Source of the DNA: an uncultured Anaerolineae bacterium
Lineage (GTDB): Bacteria; Chloroflexota; Anaerolineae; Promineifilales; Promineifilaceae
Assembly: GCA_905479495.1 (NCBI GenBank)
Contig: CAJQMR010000010.1
Location: 248,001-312,000 of the forward strand
Direction of reading: 5' to 3'
Length of the DNA: 64,000 nucleotides
The notes under the pieces are model-generated. The model worked only from the letters and a program-made list of their open reading frames with translations, made no database searches and had not been told where the DNA came from. Made by a program: the position numbers and the translations under genes. Positions 35,983 to 44,800 of the stretch are shown here, in pieces; position 1 is the first letter of the stretch; each line of letters begins with the position of its first letter.

Positions 35983-38900
35983 ATGAGACTCAAAAAACTC
36001 GTCCTGCAAGGATACAAAACATTCGCCACCAAAACCGAATTTCTCTTCGATGAAGGGATCACATCTATCGTCGGGCCAAACGGCAGTGGCAAGAGCAACA
36101 TCGCCGACGCCGTGCGCTGGGTGCTGGGAGAGCAAAGCTACAGCACCCTGCGCGGCAAGCGCACCGTCGATATGATTTTTGCGGGCAGCCAAAGCCGCCC
36201 CCGCGCGGGCATGGCCCAGGCCATCCTCACGTTGGACAACAGCGACGGCTGGCTGCCCATCGATTACAGCGAAGTGGAAATCGGCCGTCGTGCTCACCGC
36301 TCCGGCGAAAACGAATATATCCTCAACGGTCAAAAAGTGCGCCTGAAGGACATCACCGACCTGCTGGCCACCAGCGGTCTGGCTGAGCGCACTTATACCA
36401 TTATCGGCCAGGGTTTAGTGGATCAGGCACTGTCGCTACGAGCTGAAGAACGCCGCGCCTTGTTTGAAGAAGCGGCGGGCATCAATCATTACAAATCGCG
36501 CCGCGCCGAAACATTGCGCCGATTGCAAGAAACCCAGCGCAACTTGCAGCGCGTCCACGACATTTTAGCCGAAATTCGCCCGCGCTTGACCTCGCTCAAG
36601 CGGCAAGCCACCCGCGCCCAAAATTACGAGCAAATTTCGCTGGACCTGCAAAATTTGCTGCGCATCTGGTATGGCTTCCGCTGGGAACAAGCCAAAAAAG
36701 AGATACGCCGCGCCAAAGAAACAGCCGCTTCCAGCGAAAAAGTATGGCAAACCAGCCGTCAAAAAATGCGCGTCCAGCAAGAAAACGCCGACGACCTGCG
36801 TCGCCAAATCCACCGCCTGCAGCATAAAATCAATGAAGCCCAAAATCAGCGGGATGATTTGCGCGACCAATTGGAAGCCGCCCGGCGGCAGGTAGCCATC
36901 ATGCAAGAGCGGCGAGAATCGGTGCAGCGCCGTTTGCAGGAAGTGGAAGCTGAGCTGCCGCCTATTGGCCAGCAGCGGGAAGCGGCCGCCGCCGAACTGG
37001 CCGCGGCCACCGAAGAACTGACCACTGCCCAGGCCAGCCTGAATCAGGCGCGGGAGCAGCTGCAAACCTTCAACGCAAACTTCCAGACCCAGCAGGCGAC
37101 CATTAACAAATGGCAATCGGAGCTGCAAAGTTCGGTGCAGGCGCAGCGCAGCACGCAAAATCGCGTGGCCCAACTTCAAGGGCAGCTCAACCAGCTGCGC
37201 GAACAGCTAGCAGAGCAGTCGGCCAATCAGCCCAGCAGCGACGACGGCGAGAGTGTGAAAATGCAGGCCGAAGTGGAAAAGTTAACGGCCGTTTTCAACA
37301 CCGCCCAGCAAAAAGTAGACGAGCAGCGCCAGCAGCGCACCGATTTGCAAAAACAGCGACAAGAACTGATTCAAGAACTGAAAAATTTACGCCGTGATTT
37401 GCGCGACCGGGAACAGCAGCTCAGCCGCCAGCAAAAAGAGTTGGCTCGGTTGGAAGCCCAAACCGAGATGCTGGACCAGATGCGCCGCAAGGAAACGGCC
37501 GTTCCCGACAACATCGAAGTCTTAGGCAATCTGGCCTCAATTTTGACCATCCCCGCGCCGCACCAGCAAGCGATCGAAGCCGCCCTGCAAACCCGATTGG
37601 GCACCCTGCTGCTGCCGGATGAAGCCGCGCTGTGGCAGCTTTTGGCCGAGCGCGACCCAGATGCCGCGCTGGCCGTTGCCGTGGCAGACAGCTTGCAGCC
37701 CACCGCCCCACCCGAAATAAAAGAGAAAGGGGTCATCGGCTGGGCTGATTCAGTGGTGGAATACGACAAGCAGTTTGCCCCGCTGGTGCAGCTTTTGCTG
37801 GGTCGGGTTTTATTGGTCGATGGCGCAAAAGCAGCGGTTGCCATCGCCAAAACGCTCCCCACCGGCTGTGTGGCCGCCGCCCCGGACGGCACGGTGGCCC
37901 ACGCGGGCGGCCTCATTGAGCTGGTCGGCCAATCGGCGCAGGACAGCCTGCTGGCCCGCGAGGAAGCATGGCGCGAGGCGCAGCAAAAGCTGGCGGAGAA
38001 GAAAGAGGAAGTGGCAGGGGTGGAAACGGCCGTTACCGACCAACAAACCATCATCCAGGCCAAACAAGAAACGATAGACGAACTCAACAACGAAGAGCAG
38101 CGCCTGAGCCGCCTGATGAACGAAGCCAGCCAGCGCGTCAGCCAGGCGCAGCGGGAGCTGGACCGGCAAAAGCAGCAGCAGGCGTTTGCCGAGCGGCAGC
38201 AAGCCGCCCAAGCTGAAGCCACTGCCCGGCTGCAAAATCGCATCGCAACGCTGGCCGCCAACGCCGAAAAAGATGAGGCGGAAGTCGTGCGGCTGGAAGC
38301 GGCCGTCAGCCAGGCCCAGGCGCAGCTGGACAGCCTGCCGGTGGCCGAGGCGCAGCAGCAGCGGGAAAGCCTGCGGCAAAACATTGGCGCAGAACAAACG
38401 ATTGTAGACGGCCGTCGCGCCGTGGTGGACAGTCGCCGGGCCACGCTCAACCAGTTTGAGCAGCAGCTCGCCCGTCTAAAAGAACGACAATCGGCCCTGC
38501 AAGCGCAGCAGGAAGAGCTGGCCCAAAACAAGCACGAGCAAAACCGTCTCCAGCTGCAAGACCAGATGAGCGAACTGGATGCCCAGCTGACGCCAATGAA
38601 AACGCGACTGGCTGCGTTGCAGGATGAATTGGGGAAAGTGGAAGAGGAAACGGCCGTTTCCCAAAAAGAAACCCACGACCACGAAACGATCTACACCCAG
38701 GCAAAAATCGCCTTCAGCCAGCAGCAAAGCGCTATCGAAGGGCTGCAAGAGCGCATCAAAACCGACCTGGGCATTGTGGCCCTGCATTACGACGAGGACC
38801 AGTTTGGCCCCAACCCGCTGCCCATCGGCGGCGTGCAGGCGCTGCCCCAGGTCGCCGAGCTGCCCGACGACATCGAAGAGACGATCCACACCTATCGCGG

Positions 38901-39534
38901 CCAAATGCAGCGCATGGGGGCGATCAACCCGGACGCGCCGGAAGAGTACCAGGAAACCCAGGACCGCTACGACTTCATGACGCAGCAAATTGAAGATTTA
39001 ACCGAAACGGAAGAAAAGTTGCGCAAAGTGATTGAGGAACTGGACGAACTGACCTCTCGCGCCTTTGCCGAAACGGTGGACAAAGTGAACGCCGTCTTTG
39101 GCGAGACGTTTACCCAACTGTTTGGCGGTGGTGCAGGCCGCCTGGTCCTCACCGACCCCGATGACCTCACCGTCAGCGGCGTGGACATCATTGCCCGGCT
39201 GCCCAACCGGCGGGAGCAAGGCTTGGGCCTGCTCTCCGGCGGCGAGCGTTCGCTGACGGCAGCCGCGCTCATCTTCTCGCTGCTTAAGGTCTCCCCCACC
39301 CCGTTTTGCATCATGGATGAGGTGGATGCGGCCCTGGATGAAGCGAACATCAACCGCTTCCGCGACCAGCTGCGCGAGCTGGCGCTGGGCACGCAGTTCA
39401 TCGTCATCACCCACAACCGGGGCACGGTGCAGGCGGCGCAAACCATCTACGGCATCAGCATGGGCTCCGACAGCGCCAGCCAGGCAATCTCCATCAAGCC
39501 GGAGGAGTACATCAAGCAGCCGGAGCTTTTGTGA
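35983..39534 (+). CDS. smc: Chromosome segregation ATPase SMC
   Basis: A 1183-residue condensin subunit that compacts and segregates the chromosome with ScpA/ScpB. The N-terminal head has GPNGSGKSNIADAVRWVLGEQ (Walker A) near residue 30 and the QGLVDQALSLRAEERRALFEEAAGI stretch. Two long Gln/Glu-rich coiled coils flank the hinge (about residues 505-660, including GVIGWADSVVEYD and PDGTVAHAGGLIEL). The C-terminal head has the signature LLSGGERSLTAAALIFSLL and Walker B PFCIMDEVDAALDEAN. Everything needed for function is present. Five copies of ACGGCCGT encode ETAV-type or related tripeptides mainly in the coiled coils. It is divergent from the cyclase genes and has its own promoter. Confidence 0.97.
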   Translation: MRLKKLVLQGYKTFATKTEFLFDEGITSIVGPNGSGKSNIADAVRWVLGEQSYSTLRGKRTVDMIFAGSQSRPRAGMAQAILTLDNSDGWLPIDYSEVEIGRRAHRSGENEYILNGQKVRLKDITDLLATSGLAERTYTIIGQGLVDQALSLRAEERRALFEEAAGINHYKSRRAETLRRLQETQRNLQRVHDILAEIRPRLTSLKRQATRAQNYEQISLDLQNLLRIWYGFRWEQAKKEIRRAKETAASSEKVWQTSRQKMRVQQENADDLRRQIHRLQHKINEAQNQRDDLRDQLEAARRQVAIMQERRESVQRRLQEVEAELPPIGQQREAAAAELAAATEELTTAQASLNQAREQLQTFNANFQTQQATINKWQSELQSSVQAQRSTQNRVAQLQGQLNQLREQLAEQSANQPSSDDGESVKMQAEVEKLTAVFNTAQQKVDEQRQQRTDLQKQRQELIQELKNLRRDLRDREQQLSRQQKELARLEAQTEMLDQMRRKETAVPDNIEVLGNLASILTIPAPHQQAIEAALQTRLGTLLLPDEAALWQLLAERDPDAALAVAVADSLQPTAPPEIKEKGVIGWADSVVEYDKQFAPLVQLLLGRVLLVDGAKAAVAIAKTLPTGCVAAAPDGTVAHAGGLIELVGQSAQDSLLAREEAWREAQQKLAEKKEEVAGVETAVTDQQTIIQAKQETIDELNNEEQRLSRLMNEASQRVSQAQRELDRQKQQQAFAERQQAAQAEATARLQNRIATLAANAEKDEAEVVRLEAAVSQAQAQLDSLPVAEAQQQRESLRQNIGAEQTIVDGRRAVVDSRRATLNQFEQQLARLKERQSALQAQQEELAQNKHEQNRLQLQDQMSELDAQLTPMKTRLAALQDELGKVEEETAVSQKETHDHETIYTQAKIAFSQQQSAIEGLQERIKTDLGIVALHYDEDQFGPNPLPIGGVQALPQVAELPDDIEETIHTYRGQMQRMGAINPDAPEEYQETQDRYDFMTQQIEDLTETEEKLRKVIEELDELTSRAFAETVDKVNAVFGETFTQLFGGGAGRLVLTDPDDLTVSGVDIIARLPNRREQGLGLLSGGERSLTAAALIFSLLKVSPTPFCIMDEVDAALDEANINRFRDQLRELALGTQFIVITHNRGTVQAAQTIYGISMGSDSASQAISIKPEEYIKQPELL

Positions 39535-39645
39535 CGGGGTGAAGGGGTGAGGTGTTCTGCAAACGCTGGTGAGGAGGGAACTGCCGTTGCGTCTACCAGC
39601 AAGCAAATCCAAAATTTTCATTACGCTTCAAGCACGAGGCTTAAA

Positions 39646-40275
39646 ATGTGTCTGATCAAAAAAATCAGATCGTATCGTAAAAGAAAACGAAGCGAGAAGT
39701 ATTGGAGAGAACGCCTTCTCGAAGAAGTGTATTACCCAAAAGATGAAAAAGGCCGACCTGACCTCTCTTACTATACAAAACCATTAGGCTATTACATAAA
39801 TATGTATGAGGAGTTTTTGGCAACATATCTAAAAGGGGACTTAGAAATTGCACGAATGCCTTACGACCAAAGAATACATGGATCTTGGGGTTTAATTAGC
39901 AAGGGGAGTGAAGCGATTCCTTATGCTCTGAGTTTGCTAAACAGAAAGGAACCAGAAGCGAGGGAAGATGCTTGTGGCATTTTCCTCGCATTTGGAGAAG
40001 ATGAAAATATTCTCGATCAGATCATTGCTAAACTTCAAAACGAACCAGATACTTTAGTGAGAGACACTATGATTCTCGTACTTGGTGAAATGAAAAACAT
40101 AAAAGCGATCCCAATATTAGCTGAGTTTATCTTTGATCCAGCTACTGATGGTGATACACGGTGGACTGCAATCGAGAGTTTGGGAAAGATCGTTCGTAAA
40201 AGGTTCTTGAAAAAAGAGGATCCAGAATTAGCAACAAGAGTATGGCTGCAAAAAAATGGGTACACAAACGATTAA
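39646..40275 (+). CDS. HEAT-repeat-like protein, unknown function
   Basis: A 209-residue protein. The first 30 residues are very basic (KKIRSYRKRKRSEKYWRERL). From about residue 80 it has helical repeats of the HEAT type: IPYALSLLNRKEPEAREDACGIFLAFGED, LVRDTMILVLGEMKNIKAIPIL and TRWTAIESLGKIV. Such repeats are protein-binding scaffolds. The ATG at 39646 has GAGG seven bases upstream; a start at 39547 would add an unlikely leader. The gene is clearly richer in A+T than smc before it and contains no ACGGCCGT, which suggests recent acquisition. Confidence 0.65.
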   Translation: MCLIKKIRSYRKRKRSEKYWRERLLEEVYYPKDEKGRPDLSYYTKPLGYYINMYEEFLATYLKGDLEIARMPYDQRIHGSWGLISKGSEAIPYALSLLNRKEPEAREDACGIFLAFGEDENILDQIIAKLQNEPDTLVRDTMILVLGEMKNIKAIPILAEFIFDPATDGDTRWTAIESLGKIVRKRFLKKEDPELATRVWLQKNGYTND

Positions 40276-40349
40276 TTGTTTACGATTGAAGTAACCTTTT
40301 GCAATTGCGGTGGGGCAAATAAACAGCCCCTCAATCTGGAGGTGGGACC

Positions 40350-40925
40350 ATCTTAATTCACACGGAACGATTGCTGCTGCGCGAATGGGATGAAAGGGAT
40401 GCCTTGGCTGTCCAGCATATCCATGCAGACCCGCGCGTCATGCGCTACATGACGGGGCAGCCAGAATCGCCAGAAGAAACCCAAACCACCCTGCAACATT
40501 GGTGTGCCAGTGCGCGCCAACAGCCCCGTACCGCCTACAATTTCGCCGTAGTTTTGCCAGCCACCGGGCAAATATTGGGCCGGAGTGGCCTTTACCTCAA
40601 CACCGATCCCCGTATTGCCCACCTGGGTTATCATCTGGACGCCAACTACTGGGGGCATGGTTACTCCACCGAGGCGGCGCGCGCGTTGCTGCACCTGGGC
40701 TTTGTCCATTTGGGACTCAACCGCATTTATGCCGAGTGCCATCCCGACAATCTCGCCTCTAGCCAGGTGATGGTTAAATTGGGTCTACGCTACGAAGGTT
40801 GTCTACGACAAAGTCATTGGGCCAATGACAGCTGGTGGGACAAAGTTGTCTACGCGATTCTCGCCGAGGAATGGCGGCAGTTGCCAGATGTCACCTGCCG
40901 CATTGAGATGACAGCGAACCCCTAG
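40350..40925 (+). CDS. GNAT acetyltransferase (RimJ/RimL type)
   Basis: A GCN5-related N-acetyltransferase of about 191 aa. Motifs: IHTERLLLREWDERDA at the start, a GYHLDANYWGHGYSTEAARALL acetyl-CoA loop, LNRIYAECHPDNLASSQVM and YEGCLRQSHWANDSWWD, all typical of the RimJ/RimL/SpeG-like group that acetylates protein N-termini or small amines; the target is unknown. No ATG, GTG or TTG lies in frame between an upstream stretch and the conserved start. An ATC at 40350 stands at the correct place, with GGAGG seven bases before it, and would give the usual M-L-I-H-T-E-R N-terminus; the next usable codon is a TTG at 40371 inside the conserved region. Confidence 0.8.
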   Translation: MLIHTERLLLREWDERDALAVQHIHADPRVMRYMTGQPESPEETQTTLQHWCASARQQPRTAYNFAVVLPATGQILGRSGLYLNTDPRIAHLGYHLDANYWGHGYSTEAARALLHLGFVHLGLNRIYAECHPDNLASSQVMVKLGLRYEGCLRQSHWANDSWWDKVVYAILAEEWRQLPDVTCRIEMTANP

Positions 40926-40965
40926 ACCGTTTTTCCGTTCACTCAGCTCTCGACCACGCTCACAT

Positions 40966-41194
40966 AACCGCCAACTGCTGCTTATAAGCCTTCACGGTAG
41001 CATTCTGATCACCCAACAGGGTAAACAGCCCCTACATTACTGGGCAGGAACGGCCGTTTCCGCCATTGATCTCCATCAGCAAAGTGTACATCGCCCCTGC
41101 ATATTCACGCCGCTGGATCAGGTTGGCGATATTCACGTTGGGGCCGGTTAAACGGCCGTCTGCCACATCCAGTAAAAATTGGGCCAACGGCCCT
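40966..41194 (-). pseudogene. Remnant of a thioredoxin/CnoX gene 3' end (fragment 1)
   Basis: About 230 bp closely resemble the 3' end of the thioredoxin-fold gene at 58192-58920 (its positions 58195-58425), on the same strand, but with frame-breaking changes and no thioredoxin domain. It includes two ACGGCCGT copies at the same places as the intact gene. It occupies most of the gene-free stretch 40926-41328; the remainder shows no gene or clear signal. A 47-bp core (41015-41061) matches fragment 2 at 57527-57573 with one difference. Confidence 0.85.
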
Positions 41195-41328
41195 CACGAA
41201 CCTGCTTCAACTGGCATTATCCACAAAAGCATGTTATACCAAACCAACAGCTAGAATCAGATATTACCGAATGAGTAACCCCACACAAAAATACATTCTT
41301 ATTTCTAAACCAACCTGTGAGAATCATT

Positions 41329-41829
41329 ATGAAACGCAAACCATTTAACACTGACGCATACGTAGAAACCATTCAATCATCCCCATGCTTCATTTGCCAG
41401 CTTGTGGCTAATCATGCAGTGAATCCTCACCATATTATCTACGAAGATGAAGAGGCCATCGTCTTTCTCAACAAATATCCAGTTCTCTACGGCTACAGCT
41501 TAGTTGCGCCCAAGCGCCACAAAGAACATGTAACTGGTGATTTTTCCCGGGAAGAATATCTGAAGCTGCAAGAGCTAATCTATGCGGTTGCCGAAGCAAC
41601 AAGAAACTATGTGCAGCCAGAACGCGTGTACATCCTCTCGCTGGGCAGCCAGCAGGGCAACAGCCATGTGCATTGGCACATCGCCCCTTTGCCACCTGGA
41701 CGGCCGTTTGAAGAACAACAGCTCAACGCGCTCCGCTTTGGCAATGGCGTCCTGGAATTATCCGAGGCTGAATGTCAGGAATTGGCCGCTGGCTTACGCC
41801 AAGAGCTGAAGCAGTTGGGTTTTGATTAG
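41329..41829 (+). CDS. HIT-family nucleotide hydrolase/transferase
   Basis: A 166-residue histidine-triad protein. The active site is QGNSHVHWHIAPLP (H-x-H-x-H-x-x), and a zinc-type Cys pair lies at the start (SSPCFICQLV), with H-H-I-I downstream. HIT proteins hydrolyse or transfer nucleoside phosphates such as AMP-lysine or Ap4A. The ATG at 41329 is chosen; a GTG four codons earlier is possible. It converges on the NRPS cluster, 18 bp from the NRPS-B stop, and is the only gene between that cluster and remnant fragment 1. Confidence 0.88.
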   Translation: MKRKPFNTDAYVETIQSSPCFICQLVANHAVNPHHIIYEDEEAIVFLNKYPVLYGYSLVAPKRHKEHVTGDFSREEYLKLQELIYAVAEATRNYVQPERVYILSLGSQQGNSHVHWHIAPLPPGRPFEEQQLNALRFGNGVLELSEAECQELAAGLRQELKQLGFD

Positions 41830-41847
41830 CTGATGCCAGAATTTAGC

Positions 41848-44800
41848 TTACACAGCCCCTTCCAGCTGCTTGTCCGCCATCGCCTGCAAGAGATCCTTGT
41901 CGTCAACAATGATAGCATCGGGAATGGCATCGGGGAGATCATCCTCCATGTTGCGCAATGGTTTATAGCTAAACCCAATAGACGCCAGGATTATACGCAG
42001 CAAGCCCACAATGATCATGACCAGGGCAATGCCCCGGCCCGGGCCCGTCCCAATAAAGCTGCCAATGGTGGAAGATAGCAGCCCTTCATTTGCCATAAGC
42101 GGCTCGAAGACACGATCAACTAACGGGCCAGCTGCCAGAGCCCCCAGCGGCATTGTAGAAAGTGCCATCATCCGATTGGTGGATAAAACCCGCCCTTGAA
42201 GTTCCAGCCCCACTTTTGTTTGGATCAAGGTACGCCAGTGGGCGTCAATTAGCGCCCCAGTAAGACCGAGGCCAAAAAAGCCAACGGCCGCATAAACCGC
42301 ATTTGGTTGAATCCCCATAATGATTGAGGCCAACCCCGATACGCCAACAAAGGCAATCATGCCCGTCATGCGCCGTTCGGTACCGCCCCAGAAGCCCATC
42401 AACACGCCGCCAACCAACATGCCTGCACCGAGCATAGCTGCAACGCCGCCCAAAACTGCGGCGGATTCGTAGGCCAATACCAGCGGCATACTCAGCACCG
42501 TCACAATGCTCAAGAAAAAGTTCACGATGGCAAAGAACACAATCATGGCCACAAGCCCCTTGCGCTTGATAATGTAATCCCAGCCACGGGTAATCTCTTT
42601 TAAGAACGGCTCTTCCCGCGTACGGAACAACGTATTGGGGAAGCGGATAAACAATAATGTGGAAATAGCAAATAGGAACGACAAGAAATCGATGACAAAC
42701 ACGCCATTAAGCCCAATCGTGACCACCAAAATGCCACCCAGGAACAGGGCCAACATCCGGCCCGTGGCTGAGCCAAACTGAACAATGCCGTTAGCGTGCC
42801 CTAAATAGCGTTTGGGGATCAGTTGGGTGATAGCCGCCGTGTAAGCAGGCTCCTGGAAAGTCATAGAAATGGAGCCAATTGTTGCTGTTATGTAAAGATG
42901 CCAGATTTGCAAAGCGTCCGTCCAGAAAAGCAGCGCCACAGCCACAGTGGAACAAGCGGCCAACGTATCGCTGAAAATCATGACTTTGCGCCGGTCATAC
43001 CTGTCGGCAATCGCTCCTGCTATGGGAGCAAACAAAATAGCAGGTAGACGGCCGAATACGTTAATGAGTGCAAACTCCGAAATCTGACCGGTTTGCTCTA
43101 AGGCCCACACACTTAAGGCAAACGTGGTGAGATTGGTACCAATCAGGGAAATGAGCTGACCAAAAGCCACTGTAAAGAAGGTTTTGAGATTAGACCGCTC
43201 CACGGGCACGGCATCTGCGGGGGATACGGCCGTTTCCCCCTCCAGCACATCATGAATAATCTCCGCCAATTGGTCGGGTTGGTGTTTAATGAAATAATGT
43301 CCAGCCAGCGGAATCGTTTTCAGCCCCACAGTCTCTGTAAAATAGTCCCATTCCAGATACCGCTCTTCGTAAAATTCCGCTACGCGATCCATTTCACCCA
43401 CGATGGACACAATCGGCGCTTTTAACTTCTGTTCCAGGGGGGTCGCATATACTTCCGTGTAATAATCTTCCACTTCCTCCACATCGTGGCGCAAGCCATC
43501 CAGCATAAATTCTTGCTCTTCTGGATCAAGCCCTTCGCTAAAGCCACCCAACGATCGCAAGAAGTCAACCGTCGCTCGGTTGGAACGGCGGCTGCGGCTG
43601 CGCGAAATCCACTCAAAGAGTCTGCCGGGCAAGCGAGGTGCGGGGAAAGTACCGCCCATGAAAATACATTCAACTTCCCGCCCGGCAGCTTCTAACAGTT
43701 GGGCAATTTCAACCGCCATGCCCCCACCCACACAGTGACCATACAGCACCACCGGACCTTCAATGGTTTCCATAATTTCGGTGGCGCACTGCTGCGCTAC
43801 CTCAGGCATAGGTCGCAGGTTCTCATCACGGCAGGCAAAATCATGCCCTGGAATCTGCACGGAATACAGCGCGTAATCCGGCGGCAGCGCCAAAGCCAGT
43901 GGCTGAAAGACAATGGCACTGGCACCACCAAACGGTATGCAAACCAGAGAATGCATCTTTGGCTGCGCCGTACGGCGCGTTAATTCATGGAGCAACCCAT
44001 CTTGCTTGGGCTCATCGTTTTCCAGATATGCGGCCAGTTCCCGGATGGTGGGGTATTTAAACAAGTCCATTACGCTAATCGACTCCCCAATCTGGCGCAC
44101 AACACGGATCGCTTTAAACGATTCGCCACCCAGATCAAAGAAGTTATCGTCGATGCTCACCTGTTCAATTTCCAGCACGTCGGCCCAAATGGCAGCAATC
44201 TCTGTTTCCAGCGGGGTAGTTGGGGCAACAAATTCAGCGGCGGTGGTGGAACGGCCGTATTCCGGTAAAGGCAGCGCTTTTCGATCCACCTTGCCATTGG
44301 GATTGAGCGGAATTTTGGCCAACGGCACAAACGCAGTGGGCACCATGTAGCTAGGCAGCCGCTCGCGCAAAAAGTCGCGTAGAGGCGTAAAATTCACTTC
44401 TTCAACCTGGCCATCAGCGGGCACCACGTAGGCAACCAGCCGCTTGTCGCCAGGCGTGTCCTCACGCAAGATCACAGCCACATCCTGCACGGTTTTGTCC
44501 TCAGCAAGAATGGCTTCAATTTCACCTAACTCAACCCGGTAACCGCGAATTTTTACCTGTTGATCGATGCGGCCTAAAAATTCAATGTTGCCGTCGGGCA
44601 GATAGCGGGCGCGATCACCGGTGCGATACATCGTTGCCCCAGGCTGCTGTGCCCACGGATCGGGCAGATAGCGCTGTTCCGTCAGTTCCGGCCGATTAAG
44701 GTACCCTCGGCTGACGCCCCGACCACCAATGTAAAGCTCGCCGGGCACGCCAACCGGCACAAAGCGTTTATGCGCATCCAAAATGTAGGCACGCACGTTG

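Noticed and set aside
37371..38531. A 386-codon open frame on the minus strand inside smc
   Set aside because: It is the antisense shadow of the smc coiled coil; its translation is low-complexity (Cys/Ser/Arg-rich) with no family signature, and smc is unmistakable.
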